This document shows, in pieces, positions 26,086-34,400 of a stretch of DNA of 64,000 bases. The notes beneath the pieces are model-generated. The model made no database searches. It saw only the letters and a program-made list of their open reading frames with translations, and was not told where the DNA came from. The position numbers and the translations under genes are program-made. This DNA is from Pseudomonas sp. Au-Pse12 (GTDB taxonomy: Bacteria > Pseudomonadota > Gammaproteobacteria > Pseudomonadales > Pseudomonadaceae), in assembly GCF_021341665.1 (NCBI RefSeq), contig NZ_JAJTTH010000009.1, positions 124,001 to 188,000 of the forward strand, read 5' to 3'. Numbering within the stretch: position 1 is the first letter of the stretch; every line of letters starts with the position of its first letter.

Positions 26086-26546
26086 GTGGGGCGCCGGTGA
26101 ACAGCCTCGAACAGGCGACCTTTGGCGCCGGGTGTTTCTGGGGCGCGGAAGCCGCGTTCAGGGCCTTGCCTGGAGTAGTGGACAGCCGCGTCGGCTACGC
26201 CGTGGAAGCGGCGGACGAAGCCTTGCAGATAGAAGTGGTGCAGGTGGATTTTGACCCGCAGGTGTTGGCTTATACCCGCCTGATCGAGCACTTCTGGGGC
26301 CTGCACGATCCCACCTCGGTGGATCGCCAGGGCGAGCATGGCGGGGTGAAATATCGCTCGGCGATCTTCCACACCAACGCCGTGCAGGCCGAACAGGCGA
26401 GGGCGGCCAAGACCGCCCTACAAGACTCCGGACGCCTCAACAAACCCGTGGCCACGGTGATCGTGCCCCTGGGCCGCTTCGAACTGGCGGATGAAGCGCA
26501 CCAGCGCTACCTGGAAAAGAATGGCCTGAGCACTTGCCACATCTAG
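26082..26546 (+). CDS. msrA: peptide-methionine (S)-S-oxide reductase
   Basis: This 154-residue protein has the catalytic GCFWGAE motif (Cys18). Other MsrA elements are LPGVVDSRVGYA, VQVDFDPQVLAY, FWGLHDPTSVDRQG, KYRSAIF, and a C-terminal LSTCHI that may carry the resolving Cys. The usual NDxGTQYRS segment reads EHGGVKYRS. It is shorter than housekeeping MsrA (about 215) and lacks the N-terminal extension. It is coupled by a 4-bp overlap to the betaine-type transporter, which suggests a shared role in osmotic or oxidative stress. A second, housekeeping msrA is expected elsewhere. Confidence 0.9.
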   Translation: MSGAPVNSLEQATFGAGCFWGAEAAFRALPGVVDSRVGYAVEAADEALQIEVVQVDFDPQVLAYTRLIEHFWGLHDPTSVDRQGEHGGVKYRSAIFHTNAVQAEQARAAKTALQDSGRLNKPVATVIVPLGRFELADEAHQRYLEKNGLSTCHI

Positions 26547-26610
26547 AAGCTGCAAGCTGCAAGCTGCAAGCCGCAAGCCGCAAGCCGCAAGCCGCAAGCT
26601 TGGAGCTTGG
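26547..26610. repeat. GCAAGCY heptamer tandem array
   Basis: Directly after the msrA stop, a 7-bp unit (GCAAGCT, then GCAAGCC) is repeated about 8 times head to tail. An inverted AAGCTTGGAGCTT tail follows. The same unit is seen after tetR (13062) and at the 3' end of the outer-membrane channel gene (28808). Confidence 0.8.
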
Positions 26611-26634
26611 AGTCTTAGTTGCTGCCTGCTCTTC

Positions 26635-26747
26635 GTGGCGAGGGAGCTTGCTCCCGCTGGGCTGCGCAGCGGCCCCAAACCCTGATGCACGCGGTGCATC
26701 AGGTGGCATGGAGTTGAGGCCCAATCGGGAGCAAGCTCCCTCGCCAC
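26635..26747. repeat. REPIN, GTGGCGAGGGAGCTTGCTCCCG family
   Basis: GTGGCGAGGGAGCTTGCTCCCG (26635) and CGGGAGCAAGCTCCCTCGCCAC (ending 26747) are inverted REPs. The spacer itself contains a smaller palindrome, TGATGCACGCGGTGCATCA. Confidence 0.88.
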
Positions 26748-26766
26748 AGGTCCGCGAACAAGGCTC

Positions 26767-27039
26767 CTACGCGACCCGCCACTGAATCACTTCCAACACC
26801 GCGCAGCCTTCTCGTGTCAGCAGGTGCACGCCACGGGTGATGCGGGTCAGATCGCAATCGCTGATGTCTTTCAGCTCCAAGGTGGACAGGCTGTCCATCA
26901 GGTCGCGGACCACGGTGAAACGGTGGGCGGCGCTGCTGGCCAGGTCGCTCAAGGGGGCTTGGGTGTCGAGGTAGAACACCGGGTGTTCGGTGTCGTGGGT
27001 GTCGATGGGGGTGAAGCGGGGGAGGTGATGGTCAGTCAT
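26767..27039 (-). CDS. small protein, DUF3077-like, function unknown
   Basis: This 90-residue acidic protein (MTDHHLPRFTPIDTHDT...) has two predicted helices in PLSDLASSAAHRFTVVRDLMDSLS and TREGCAVLEVIQW. It resembles the small Pseudomonas proteins annotated DUF3077/DUF6124, which have no established function. The start is the ATG at 27039, with AGGAG 8 nt upstream. An overlapping upstream ORF and a strongly structured leader precede it. The family assignment is tentative. Confidence 0.65.
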   Translation of the reverse strand: MTDHHLPRFTPIDTHDTEHPVFYLDTQAPLSDLASSAAHRFTVVRDLMDSLSTLELKDISDCDLTRITRGVHLLTREGCAVLEVIQWRVA

Positions 27040-27169
27040 CGGTGTAGCTCCTATAAATTGAGCTGCCACCTTCCGCGGCCAAGCGAATTAGGGTGGCAGC
27101 TGTACGCGGGTTGGCCGACCGGCTATAGGAAACCGGCACACCCGAAGGTGTCCCACGCACAGCCGCCAT
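27032..27169 (-). CDS. 45-codon upstream ORF overlapping the DUF3077-like start
   Basis: The reverse strand from an ATG at 27169 reads MAAVRGTPSGVPVSYSRSAN... and ends ...SIYRSYTDD, with a TGA at 27034-27032. It overlaps the first codons of the downstream gene by 8 bp, in another frame. No good ribosome site precedes it (TTTTGTCTC). It covers nearly all of the structured leader. It may be a translated leader peptide coupled to the small gene, or the frame may stay open only because of the repeat-like DNA. Confidence 0.4.
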   Translation of the reverse strand: MAAVRGTPSGVPVSYSRSANPRTAATLIRLAAEGGSSIYRSYTDD

Positions 27170-27201
27170 GAGACAAAATCACAGGCACAAAAAAAGCGCC
27201 T
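27061..27201 (-). promoter_or_regulatory. structured leader upstream of the DUF3077-like gene
   Basis: Three pairings stand out, all read on the minus strand. The first is AGCTGCCACC...GGTGGCAGCT (27061-27070 with 27092-27101), just ahead of the ribosome site. The second is a 5-bp stem, ACACC-TTCG-GGTGT (27138-27151), with a stable UUCG loop. The third is AGGCGC-T7-GTGCCT (27183-27201). GCCGGT is also directly repeated around TTCCTATA. This looks like a cis-regulatory RNA leader or a mobile-type repeat; I recall similar leaders before small Pseudomonas genes but cannot confirm it. Confidence 0.45.
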
Positions 27202-27269
27202 GCAATGATGTTTTGGACGCTGATGCGTTCCTATATTCGACCGGCCAAGGTCGCTCGCGGATTTTGCCG

Positions 27270-27665
27270 CGAGGGCGAACTATAGGGGGGATGCCAGAGC
27301 GGTGCAACCGAGCATTGAAGGCGATGTTTGAGTGGTTGTGTCGACTATTGGTTGCTGGTTTTGATGGAGTACATATCCATTGCTGCGGTCACGGCCACTT
27401 AGGGTTTCGCCCTTACGGCGACTCACTTTGGAAAAGCCGGAATGCCGGCCCAGCCCAAAGTAACCAAAGGGCTCCTGCCCCCGCATCCGGCGCCTCGCTC
27501 CGGCATTGCTCCGGGGGGCACGCCGCCACAGGCCATCCATGGCCTGATGGCGGCTAGCTCGGCATCCTTGCCGAGCTGCCCCCTGCGCAACGCCTGCGTT
27601 CGGCCTCCTGAAGGGGCAGGAAGATCAAGATCAAAAGCCAAAGCCCTGAGGCGCGGGCTGGCTCC
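27270..27665. repeat. non-coding dispersed-repeat-like segment
   Basis: No ORF here has a ribosome site or family resemblance. The sequence GAGTACATATCCATTGCTGCGGT, GGTTTCGCCCTTACGGCGAC and CATCCGGCGCCTCGCTCCGG resembles intergenic repeats I associate with Pseudomonas genomes. The last phrase recurs at 27998 within the window together with CGGCCTCCTGAAGGG, so part of the segment is locally duplicated. Function unknown. Confidence 0.4.
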
Positions 27666-27666
27666 T

Positions 27667-27812
27667 TGTAGCCGCTGCCGAAGGCTGCGAACGAGCGCTC
27701 GCGCTCGCAAAACCAGGCGGCGCGGCATGCCAGGAGCATTGGGGATGCAGGTTTAGCGTCTCCTACGACGGAGTGCCGCCCAGAGCGTTCGCAGCCTGCG
27801 GCAGCGGCTACA
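27667..27812. repeat. ~145-bp inverted-repeat element (copy c)
   Basis: Arms TGTAGCCGCTGCCGAAGGCTGCGAACG and CGTTCGCAGCCTGCGGCAGCGGCTACA pair almost perfectly. It belongs to the family of 10304, 15888, 49727 and 57124. The centre carries GAGCGCTCGCGCTC. Confidence 0.8.
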
Positions 27813-27826
27813 GAGTATGTGCGTTC

Positions 27827-27883
27827 TGTAGCCGCTGCTGAGCCTGCGAAGCTGCGAAGCTGCGAAAAGGTCCGCAGGACCTT
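27827..27883. repeat. partial copy of the inverted-repeat element (copy c2)
   Basis: TGTAGCCGCTGCTGAGCCTGCGAAGCTGCGAA is followed by the hairpin AAGGTCC-GCA-GGACCTT at 27867-27883. The right outer arm is missing. It follows copy c after 14 bp. Confidence 0.7.
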
Positions 27884-28076
27884 CGACCATCCCAAGAGCA
27901 GCATCGCCCTGTGAAGGACAAATGAAACAAGGCCGGCCGGCAGGCCGCCGTCAGATGTTGATCTTGCTCTGGCTTTTGATCTTGATCTGCTTGCCCCTGC
28001 ATCCGGCGCCTCGCTCCGGCCTCCTGAAGGGAGAGCAAAGCCAAAGCCTGGACCCTCAGCCTTTCAATCAAAATCC
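27884..28076. other. gene-free tail of the repeat region
   Basis: This stretch ahead of the hicB 3' end contains a second, diverged copy of the CATCCGGCGCCTCGCTCCGG ... CTCCTGAAGGG segment (27998-28040). It has no credible gene. Together with 27170-27883 it makes a roughly 0.9-kb gap. Confidence 0.5.
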
Positions 28077-28484
28077 TCAAACGCCCTGCAAGACCCTCAA
28101 CGCGGCCTGAGCCAAAAAGCCCGATCGGCTTTTCTGTTCTGGATGATGTTTCACATATTCATCAATTCGATTCAGCAAATAGCCCGGCAGCGTGATGTTG
28201 AGTTTTTCCGCCTTGCCCATGTAGCGAGTGATGTCGATATCAATCACGGCCCAAGTGCAGCCTTGATATTGGGGGTTAGCGGCGTGGAGGGTCACTGTGC
28301 GGGCTGTGGGAATGGCTGCTCCTTCTTCGGCCAGTAATTCCAGGTGGCCTTCGATGGCTTCGCGGGCCATGGCCATGGCGTCGTCGAGGTCGTCGCCAGC
28401 GGAGAAGCAGCCTGGAATATCGGGTACTTCCACACCCCATGCGTGTTGGTCGTCACCGGGAAGAATGGCAATGGGATAGAGCAT
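28077..28484 (-). CDS. hicB: HicB-family antitoxin
   Basis: This 135-residue antitoxin has the N-terminal HicB fold (MLYPIAILPGDDQHAWGVEVPDIPGCFSAGD, then AMAREAIEGHLELLAEEG). Its C-terminal ribbon-helix-helix (KLNITLPGYLLNRIDEYVKHHPEQKSRSGFLAQAAL) would bind the hicAB promoter. AGGAGGA lies a few bases before the ATG. It follows hicA by 43 bp on the same strand, so the toxin is upstream, the usual hicAB order. The pair lies next to the repeat-rich gap, a typical accessory location. Confidence 0.93.
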   Translation of the reverse strand: MLYPIAILPGDDQHAWGVEVPDIPGCFSAGDDLDDAMAMAREAIEGHLELLAEEGAAIPTARTVTLHAANPQYQGCTWAVIDIDITRYMGKAEKLNITLPGYLLNRIDEYVKHHPEQKSRSGFLAQAALRVLQGV

Positions 28485-28527
28485 GGACTGATCCTCCTTC
28501 GGACCTGGGAGCCTTGAGCCTGGGTGG

Positions 28528-28707
28528 TTAGAGCCGGGCTTGTTTCAATATGCTGCTTACCGTTTTGGCCAGTAGATCTTTTTTGGGATGGGGGATGGTG
28601 ACCAGGCCTGGCTTAGACGGATGTTTGAAGTGGTGGTGACTGCCCTTGACCCTGACCAGATACCAACCATCTGCTTCGATTTGAGCGATGAGTTGCCGGC
28701 TATTCAC
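28528..28707 (-). CDS. hicA: HicA-family mRNA interferase toxin
   Basis: This 59-residue dsRBD-like toxin (MNSRQLIAQIEADGWYLVRV...) has the catalytic His in VKGSHHHFKHP (His24), followed by LVTIPHPKKDL and TVSSILKQARL. It is predicted to cleave mRNA or tmRNA during translation when free of HicB. The start is a GTG at 28707 with GGGAG about 11 nt upstream, so expression may be kept low. Length and motif order are standard, and the pair looks intact. Confidence 0.93.
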   Translation of the reverse strand: MNSRQLIAQIEADGWYLVRVKGSHHHFKHPSKPGLVTIPHPKKDLLAKTVSSILKQARL

Positions 28708-28807
28708 ATCACTTTCAACTCCCTGTTGTGGCGGTGGGTATGATAACTACTCTTTGCCGCTCAACACTATCAGCAACGGTTGGCGACTCATAGGGCGAGG
28801 CGGCAAA

Positions 28808-28853
28808 CCTCAAGCTTTTAGCTTGCCGCTTGCCGCTACAAACTTGCCGCTGA
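28808..28853. repeat. short GCAAGC heptamer cluster at the channel-gene 3' end
   Basis: AAGCTTTTAGCTTGCCGCTTGCCGCT (as written on the + strand) contains reversed heptamers like those at 13062 and 26547. It covers the stop codon and last codons of the outer-membrane channel gene, and AAGCTTTTAGCTT can pair, so it may act as its terminator. Confidence 0.5.
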
Positions 28854-30257
28854 TTCTCCTCCTCCCAAGGCCACCACCAACCCCACGCTCGCCTGCAACT
28901 GCCTCGTCTGCAGTGCCTGCAACCCCCGCTGCGCCTGCAGCGCTGCAGTCTGCGCCGTCACCACATCCAGATAACTCACCGCCCCGGCCTGATAGCTGTT
29001 CATGGCCAAGGTCTGGGTGTGCTGCGCTGCATTCACCGCTGCCTGCTGATCCAGCGCTTCCTGGCGCAGATCCCGCAGTTGCCCCAGGTTGTCCTCCACC
29101 TCGCGCACCGCCCGCAGCACTTGCCCACGGTAATGGGCGGCGGCTTCTTCGAACTCGGCATGGGCCTGGCGTTCATTGGCGCTTAGCCGCCCGCCATCAA
29201 AGATCGGCAGGTTCATCAGGGGGCCCAAGGCCCAATAGCGATTGCCCGCCGCCAGCAGGTTGCCCACGCCCTGGGTCTGCCCACCGAGCATTCCGGTCAG
29301 GCTGAAATCCGGGTACCAGGCGGCGCGGGCCACGCCGATGCCGGCATTGGCGGCGTACACCCGGCGTTCGGCGGCGGCAATGTCCGGCCGGCGTTGCAGC
29401 AGGGTGCTGGGCAGTTGCTGGGGAATACTCGGCAGGCTCAGCAGTCGCGAAGAGGGCGCCAGGCTGAAGCGGCTGGCGGGTTCGCCCACCAGTTCGCCAA
29501 TGGCGTGTTCGCTGAGGTTGCGCTGGGCCCGCACTTCGTCCAGTTCCGCCTCGGCGCTGGCCAGTTGGCTCTGGGCCCGGGTCAGGTCCAGTTCCGAGGC
29601 GATCTGCCCTTGATAACGGTCGCGGGTCAGTTGCAGGGCCTGGGCGTAATCCTCCAGGGAGTGGCTCAAGATCCGGCTCTGGGCATCCAGGCCAGTGAGT
29701 TGCACATACAGGCTCGCCAACTGTTTTTGCAGGCTCAGGCGCGCTGCTTCCAGGTCATCCCCGGAGGCTTGGGCCTGGGCGTCGCCGGCTGCCGCTTGAT
29801 TGCGGATGCGCCCCCACAGGTCGAGGTCGAAACTCAGGGCAAAACCGGCGCTGTTGCTGTTGTAGATCGACGGTTGCGTGCTGCCCCGCAGCGGCCGGCT
29901 GTCCGACTGGCGCTGGCGCAAGGGCTGGGCGCTGGCGCTGATCTGCGGGAACAGCCCGGCGTGCAGTTGGCTGGCGTAGGCCTGGGCGCTGTCGTAGTGG
30001 GCCAGGGCTGCCGCCAGGTCGGGGTTGGCGCGGAGCAGGCGCTGTTGCAGGTCGTCCAGACGCGGGTCCTGGAACAGTAGCCACCAGTGCTCGGCGAGCC
30101 CCTGGGGCGTGGCGGCCGGGTGCCAGGGGCCATCGCTGCTCTGTTCGCGGTATTGCGCCGGCAGGTCGATGGCCGGCACCTGGTAGCGGGGCGCCAGGGA
30201 GCAGCCGTGCAGGGCCAGCACCAGCAGGGCGGCGAGGGGCTTAAGCCTTGGGCGCAT
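28836..30257 (-). CDS. RND efflux outer-membrane lipoprotein, NodT/OprM family
   Basis: This 473-residue TolC-fold channel has a lipobox (VLALHGC, Cys near 20). It contains the two OEP repeats, with FDLDLWGRIRNQ and LQRRPDIAAAERRVYAANAGIGVARAAWYPDFSL, both hallmarks of the NodT subfamily. GGAGG lies 5 nt before the ATG at 30257, which sits inside the 3' end of the adaptor gene (17-bp overlap). It forms a tripartite pump with the next two upstream genes. The last codons (ESAASL) lie in the heptamer repeat. Confidence 0.93.
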   Translation of the reverse strand: MRPRLKPLAALLVLALHGCSLAPRYQVPAIDLPAQYREQSSDGPWHPAATPQGLAEHWWLLFQDPRLDDLQQRLLRANPDLAAALAHYDSAQAYASQLHAGLFPQISASAQPLRQRQSDSRPLRGSTQPSIYNSNSAGFALSFDLDLWGRIRNQAAAGDAQAQASGDDLEAARLSLQKQLASLYVQLTGLDAQSRILSHSLEDYAQALQLTRDRYQGQIASELDLTRAQSQLASAEAELDEVRAQRNLSEHAIGELVGEPASRFSLAPSSRLLSLPSIPQQLPSTLLQRRPDIAAAERRVYAANAGIGVARAAWYPDFSLTGMLGGQTQGVGNLLAAGNRYWALGPLMNLPIFDGGRLSANERQAHAEFEEAAAHYRGQVLRAVREVEDNLGQLRDLRQEALDQQAAVNAAQHTQTLAMNSYQAGAVSYLDVVTAQTAALQAQRGLQALQTRQLQASVGLVVALGGGESAASL

Positions 30258-31407
30258 GCTCACCTCCGGCGTCGGCCAGTTGCACCAGGTCACCTTCGCG
30301 CAGGGCGTCCGGTGGGTTGTCGATGACTTGATCCGTGGCTTGCAGGCCCTGGTCGATCACCAGTCGCTCGCCCAGGTCGAGGCCGATATGGATGCTGCGC
30401 AGGTGCACGTGCCGGGAGCCGTCGATCAATGCCACTTGGGTGCCCTGGGCACGGAAGATCAGGGCGCTGGCGGGGATGCTCACGCCGTGGGTGTCGGCAG
30501 GGATGGCCAGGGTGGCTTCGGCATAGTCGCCGGGCATCAGGGCGCTGTCGGGGTTGGCGGCGACGAACTGCGCCAGCAGGGTGCCGGAGCGCGGGTCGAT
30601 GGCGGTGGAGTCGCCCACCAGTTGCGCGCTGAAGTGCTGGCCCGGGTGCTCGGGCACGGTCAGCTGCGCTTGCAGGCCGGGGCGGATGACGCTGGCGTAG
30701 TTCTGCGGAATCGGCACGTAGAGCCGCAGTTTGTGGGTGTCCGCCAGGTCGAACAGCTCGGGGTCGCTGTCGTTGTCGGCCTTGATCAACTGGCCGATGT
30801 CGGTGTGGCGGGCGGTGAGGGTGCCGGCGAATGGCGCGCGAATGGTCTTGTAGTCTTCCAGCGCCGTGAGCCGTGCGTAGTCGGCGGCGGCTGCCTGGGC
30901 ATTGGCCTTGGCAGCGGCGGCGTTGGAGCTTTTTTCATCGGCTTCCTGGCGCGACACCGAGTGGCTGGCCAACAGGTGCTGCCAGCGCTCGGCGGTGGTC
31001 TGCGCCAGCCTTGCATTGGCCTGCTGCTGGATCATCCGCGCCCGGGCCTGGGCCACTTGCTGATCCAGGTCGGGGCTGTCGATATGGGCCAGTACCTGCC
31101 CGGCGGCCACCTTGGCGCCTATGTCCTGGCTCCAGTCCTTGAGGTAGCCGCTGACCCGGGCGTGGATCGGCGCCTTGCTCCAGGCTTCCAGGTGCGCCGG
31201 CAGGCGCAGGGTGTCGCCCAGTAGGTTGTGCTGCGGCTGGAACACCAGCACCTGCGGCACGGCGGCGGTTTCGGTCCAGGCGACCACGGCCCGTTCATGC
31301 CGGATGCGCGCCGCCAGGCCGCTGGCCACCAGCAAGGCGGCCAGGCTCAGACTGCCTATGCCCAGCAGCATCAGGCGTTTGCGCGAAGGGGTGTGATCAG
31401 GCGACAT
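30241..31407 (-). CDS. RND efflux periplasmic adaptor subunit
   Basis: This 388-residue HlyD/AcrA-type membrane fusion protein has an N-terminal membrane anchor (about 11-32). Its lipoyl halves are APIHARVSGYLKDWSQDIGAKV and YKTIRAPFAGTLTARHTDIGQLI, with an alpha-helical hairpin between them, and beta-barrel and membrane-proximal domains follow. GGAG sits 9 nt before the ATG at 31407. It overlaps the RND gene by 11 bp and the channel gene by 17 bp, so the three are one coupled operon. Substrate unknown. Confidence 0.92.
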   Translation of the reverse strand: MSPDHTPSRKRLMLLGIGSLSLAALLVASGLAARIRHERAVVAWTETAAVPQVLVFQPQHNLLGDTLRLPAHLEAWSKAPIHARVSGYLKDWSQDIGAKVAAGQVLAHIDSPDLDQQVAQARARMIQQQANARLAQTTAERWQHLLASHSVSRQEADEKSSNAAAAKANAQAAAADYARLTALEDYKTIRAPFAGTLTARHTDIGQLIKADNDSDPELFDLADTHKLRLYVPIPQNYASVIRPGLQAQLTVPEHPGQHFSAQLVGDSTAIDPRSGTLLAQFVAANPDSALMPGDYAEATLAIPADTHGVSIPASALIFRAQGTQVALIDGSRHVHLRSIHIGLDLGERLVIDQGLQATDQVIDNPPDALREGDLVQLADAGGEHAPKA

Positions 31408-34400
31408 GGGTGTTTTCTCCAGCAACAGCGGATTGGGGACGGCGGCCGTGGACCAGGCTGAAGACCACGGGGACAAAAATCAGGGTGGCGACGGTGGCGA
31501 GCAGCAGCCCGCCGATCACCGCGCGGCCCAGGGGCGCGTTCTGTTCTTCGGACAGGGCCAGGGGCAGCATGCCGATGATCATCGCCAGGGCGGTCATGCA
31601 CACTGGGCGAAAGCGTGTGTAGCCGGCCTCCAGCGCGGCCTTGAGGGCGTCGCCGTGCTCCGCCAGGCGCTCGCGGCAAAAACTCACCACCAGGATCGAG
31701 TTGGCGGTGGCCACCCCCATGCACAGGATGGCCCCGGTCAGCGCCGGCACCGACAGCGCGGTGCCACTCAAGAACAGCATCCAGACGATTCCGGCCAGGG
31801 CCGCCGGCAGGGCGGTGATGATCACGAACGGATCGACCCAGGACTGGAAGTTGACCACGATCAGCAGGTAGATCAGCACCACCGCCCCCAGCAGGCCCAG
31901 GCTCAGGCCGCTGAAGGCCTGGTGCAGGGCGTCGATCTGCCCGTGCAGGCTGACCGTGGCGCCCTTGGGCCGCAGGGCTGCGGCGTCGTCCAGGACCTTT
32001 TGCATGTCGTGGGCCACGGCGCCCAGATCGCGCCCCTGGACGTTGGCGTACAGGTCCAGGGTGGGCTGGATGTTGTAGTGGCTGACCACCGCCGGGCTCT
32101 CGACCCGGGAAATATCTGCCAGGCCGCCGAGGATCTGCGACTGGCCGTTGCTGCCGGTGACCGGCAGCGCTTCCAGGGCCGGCAGGCTGTCCAGGCGGTA
32201 CTGCGGGGTGGCGGCGACGATGGAGTAGGACACGCCGTTCTTCGGGTTGAGCCAGAAGGTCGGCGCCACCTGGGAGCTGCCGGCCAGGGAGGCGACCATG
32301 CTGTTGGTCACGTCGCGCTCGGTGATCCCCAGGCCATTGGCCCGCAGGCGATCGACCTTGACCTGCAAGGACGGGTAGCCGGTGGACTGCTGGATGCGCA
32401 GGTCGGCGATGCCCGGCACATGCTGCAGGCGCCGTTGCAGTTCCAGGGCGAAGGCGCGGTTGGCTTCGGTGTCGGGCCCGGAGATTTTCACGTCCAGCGG
32501 GGCCGGGGCGCCGAAGTTGAGGATCTGGCTGCTGATGTCCGCCGGCAAAAAGGCGAACTGGCTGCCGGGGAAGCTTTCCGGCAGGGCTTGGCGCAGTTGC
32601 TTCACGTAGTCGGCGCTGGGGGCGTGGCCGGGTTTCAGGGTGACCTGGATATCGCCGTCCTGCGGGCCGATGGTGCCGCTGTTGCTGTAGGCCATGTCGA
32701 TGCCGCTCAGGGGGATGCCGATGTTGTCGATGATGCTGTCCAGCTGCTCCGGCGGGATCACCTCGCGGATGCGCGCTTCGATGCGGTCGAAGGCCGCCGC
32801 GCTTTCCTCGATCCGCGTGCCCAGGGGCAGGCGCACATGCAGGGCCAGGGCGCCGGCGTCGGTGGCGGGGAAGAAGTCCTGGCCCAGGCTTGGCAGCAGG
32901 GCGAAGGACGCCAGCACGCAGGCGAGGAAGCCGAGGATGAAGCTCTTGCGCCGGCCCAGGGCCAGCTGCAGCAGGCCGTGGTAGGTGTCGCGAATGTTGG
33001 AAAAACGCGCCTCGAAACCTTGTTGGAAGGCCAGTAGCCCGCGCACTAGAGCGCTACGTGGCTGGGCGTGCTGTTCGCCTTCGTGGTGGTTGATGAAGGC
33101 ATCTTCCGGGTGATGCCCGGGCCCGGCTTCCGGCGCGTGGGGCTTGAGCAGGTACATGGCCAGTGTGGGCACCAGGGTCCGCGAGAGGATAAACGAGCTG
33201 GCCATGGCAAAGATCACCGCCAGGGCCATGGGCCGGAACAGATAGCCGGCGATGCCCTGCAGCAGGAACATCGGCACGAAGACGATGCAGATGCACAGCA
33301 GCGAGACGAAGGCCGGGCCGACGATCTGTTTGGCGCCGTCGAGGATCGCGTCCTGCACCGCCTTGCCCTGTTCCAGGTGCCAGTTGATGTTCTCGATGGT
33401 CACCGTGGCGTCGTCCACCAGGATCCCCACCGCCAGGGCCAGGCCGCCCAGGGTCATGACGTTGAGGGTCTGGCCGCTGACCGCCAGCAGGGCAATCGCG
33501 GAAAGCACCGCCAGGGGAATCGAGGCGGCAATGATCAGGGTCGAGCGCCAACTGCCGAGGAACAGCAGGATCATCGCGCTGGTCAGCAGGGCGGCGATGA
33601 TGCCCTCACGGGCCACGCTGCCCACCGACTGCTTGACGAACACCGAGGCGTCCCCCAGCAGCGAAGTCTTCAGCGCCGGCGGCAGGGTTTCGTTGATTCG
33701 CGGCAGCATCTGGCGGATGCCGTCGACGATGGACAGAGTGGAGATATTGCCGTTCTTCAGCGCCGGCATCAGCACCGCCCGGCGTCCGTCGACCCGCACG
33801 ATATTGGTCTGCGGTGGCGAACCGTCGCGCACGTGGGCCACCTGGCCGATGGTGATCAGCGCGCCGTCCACGGTCTTGATCGGCAGGTCGTTGAGCTCCT
33901 CGATGGCGGTCGGGCTGTTGTTCAGCAGCACCGTGTATTCATCGCTGCCGAGCTTGGCGGTGCCCACCGGGATGATCTGGTTCTGCGCCGCCAGGGCATT
34001 GCCCACGTCCTGGGCCGACAGGCCCTTGGCGGCCAGGGCTTGCGGGTCCAGGTCGAGGGTGATTTGGCGCTGCTTGCCGCCCATGGGGGTGGGCATGGCC
34101 AGGCCGGGCAGGGCGCTCAGGGGCAGGCGGATGTTGTTCTGCACCAGGTCGCGAATCTTCGCCTCCGACAGGGTCGGGCTGGAGAAGGCCATCTGCAGGA
34201 TTGGCACCGTCGAGGCGCTGTAGTTGAGGATCAGCGGCGGGGTGATGCCCGGCGGCATCTGCTTGAGCACGGTTTGTGAAACGGCGGTCACCTGGGCGTT
34301 GGCGGTGCGGATATCGACCCCGGGCTGGAAGAAGATCTTGACGATGCCCATGCCCGGCAGCGACTGCGATTCGATGTGCTCGATGTCGTTGACCGTGGTG

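Noticed and set aside
26547..26610. Heptamer array as a CRISPR-like repeat
   Set aside because: Units are 7 bp, directly abutting with no spacers, and no cas genes are present.
27168..27557. 129- and 86-residue frames in the repeat region
   Set aside because: Both run through repeat DNA with no ribosome site; they look like chance frames in a dispersed repeat.
28688..29305. 205-residue + strand frame antisense to the channel gene
   Set aside because: Pro/Ala/Ser-rich shadow of the NodT-family gene; it also crosses the hicA start region.
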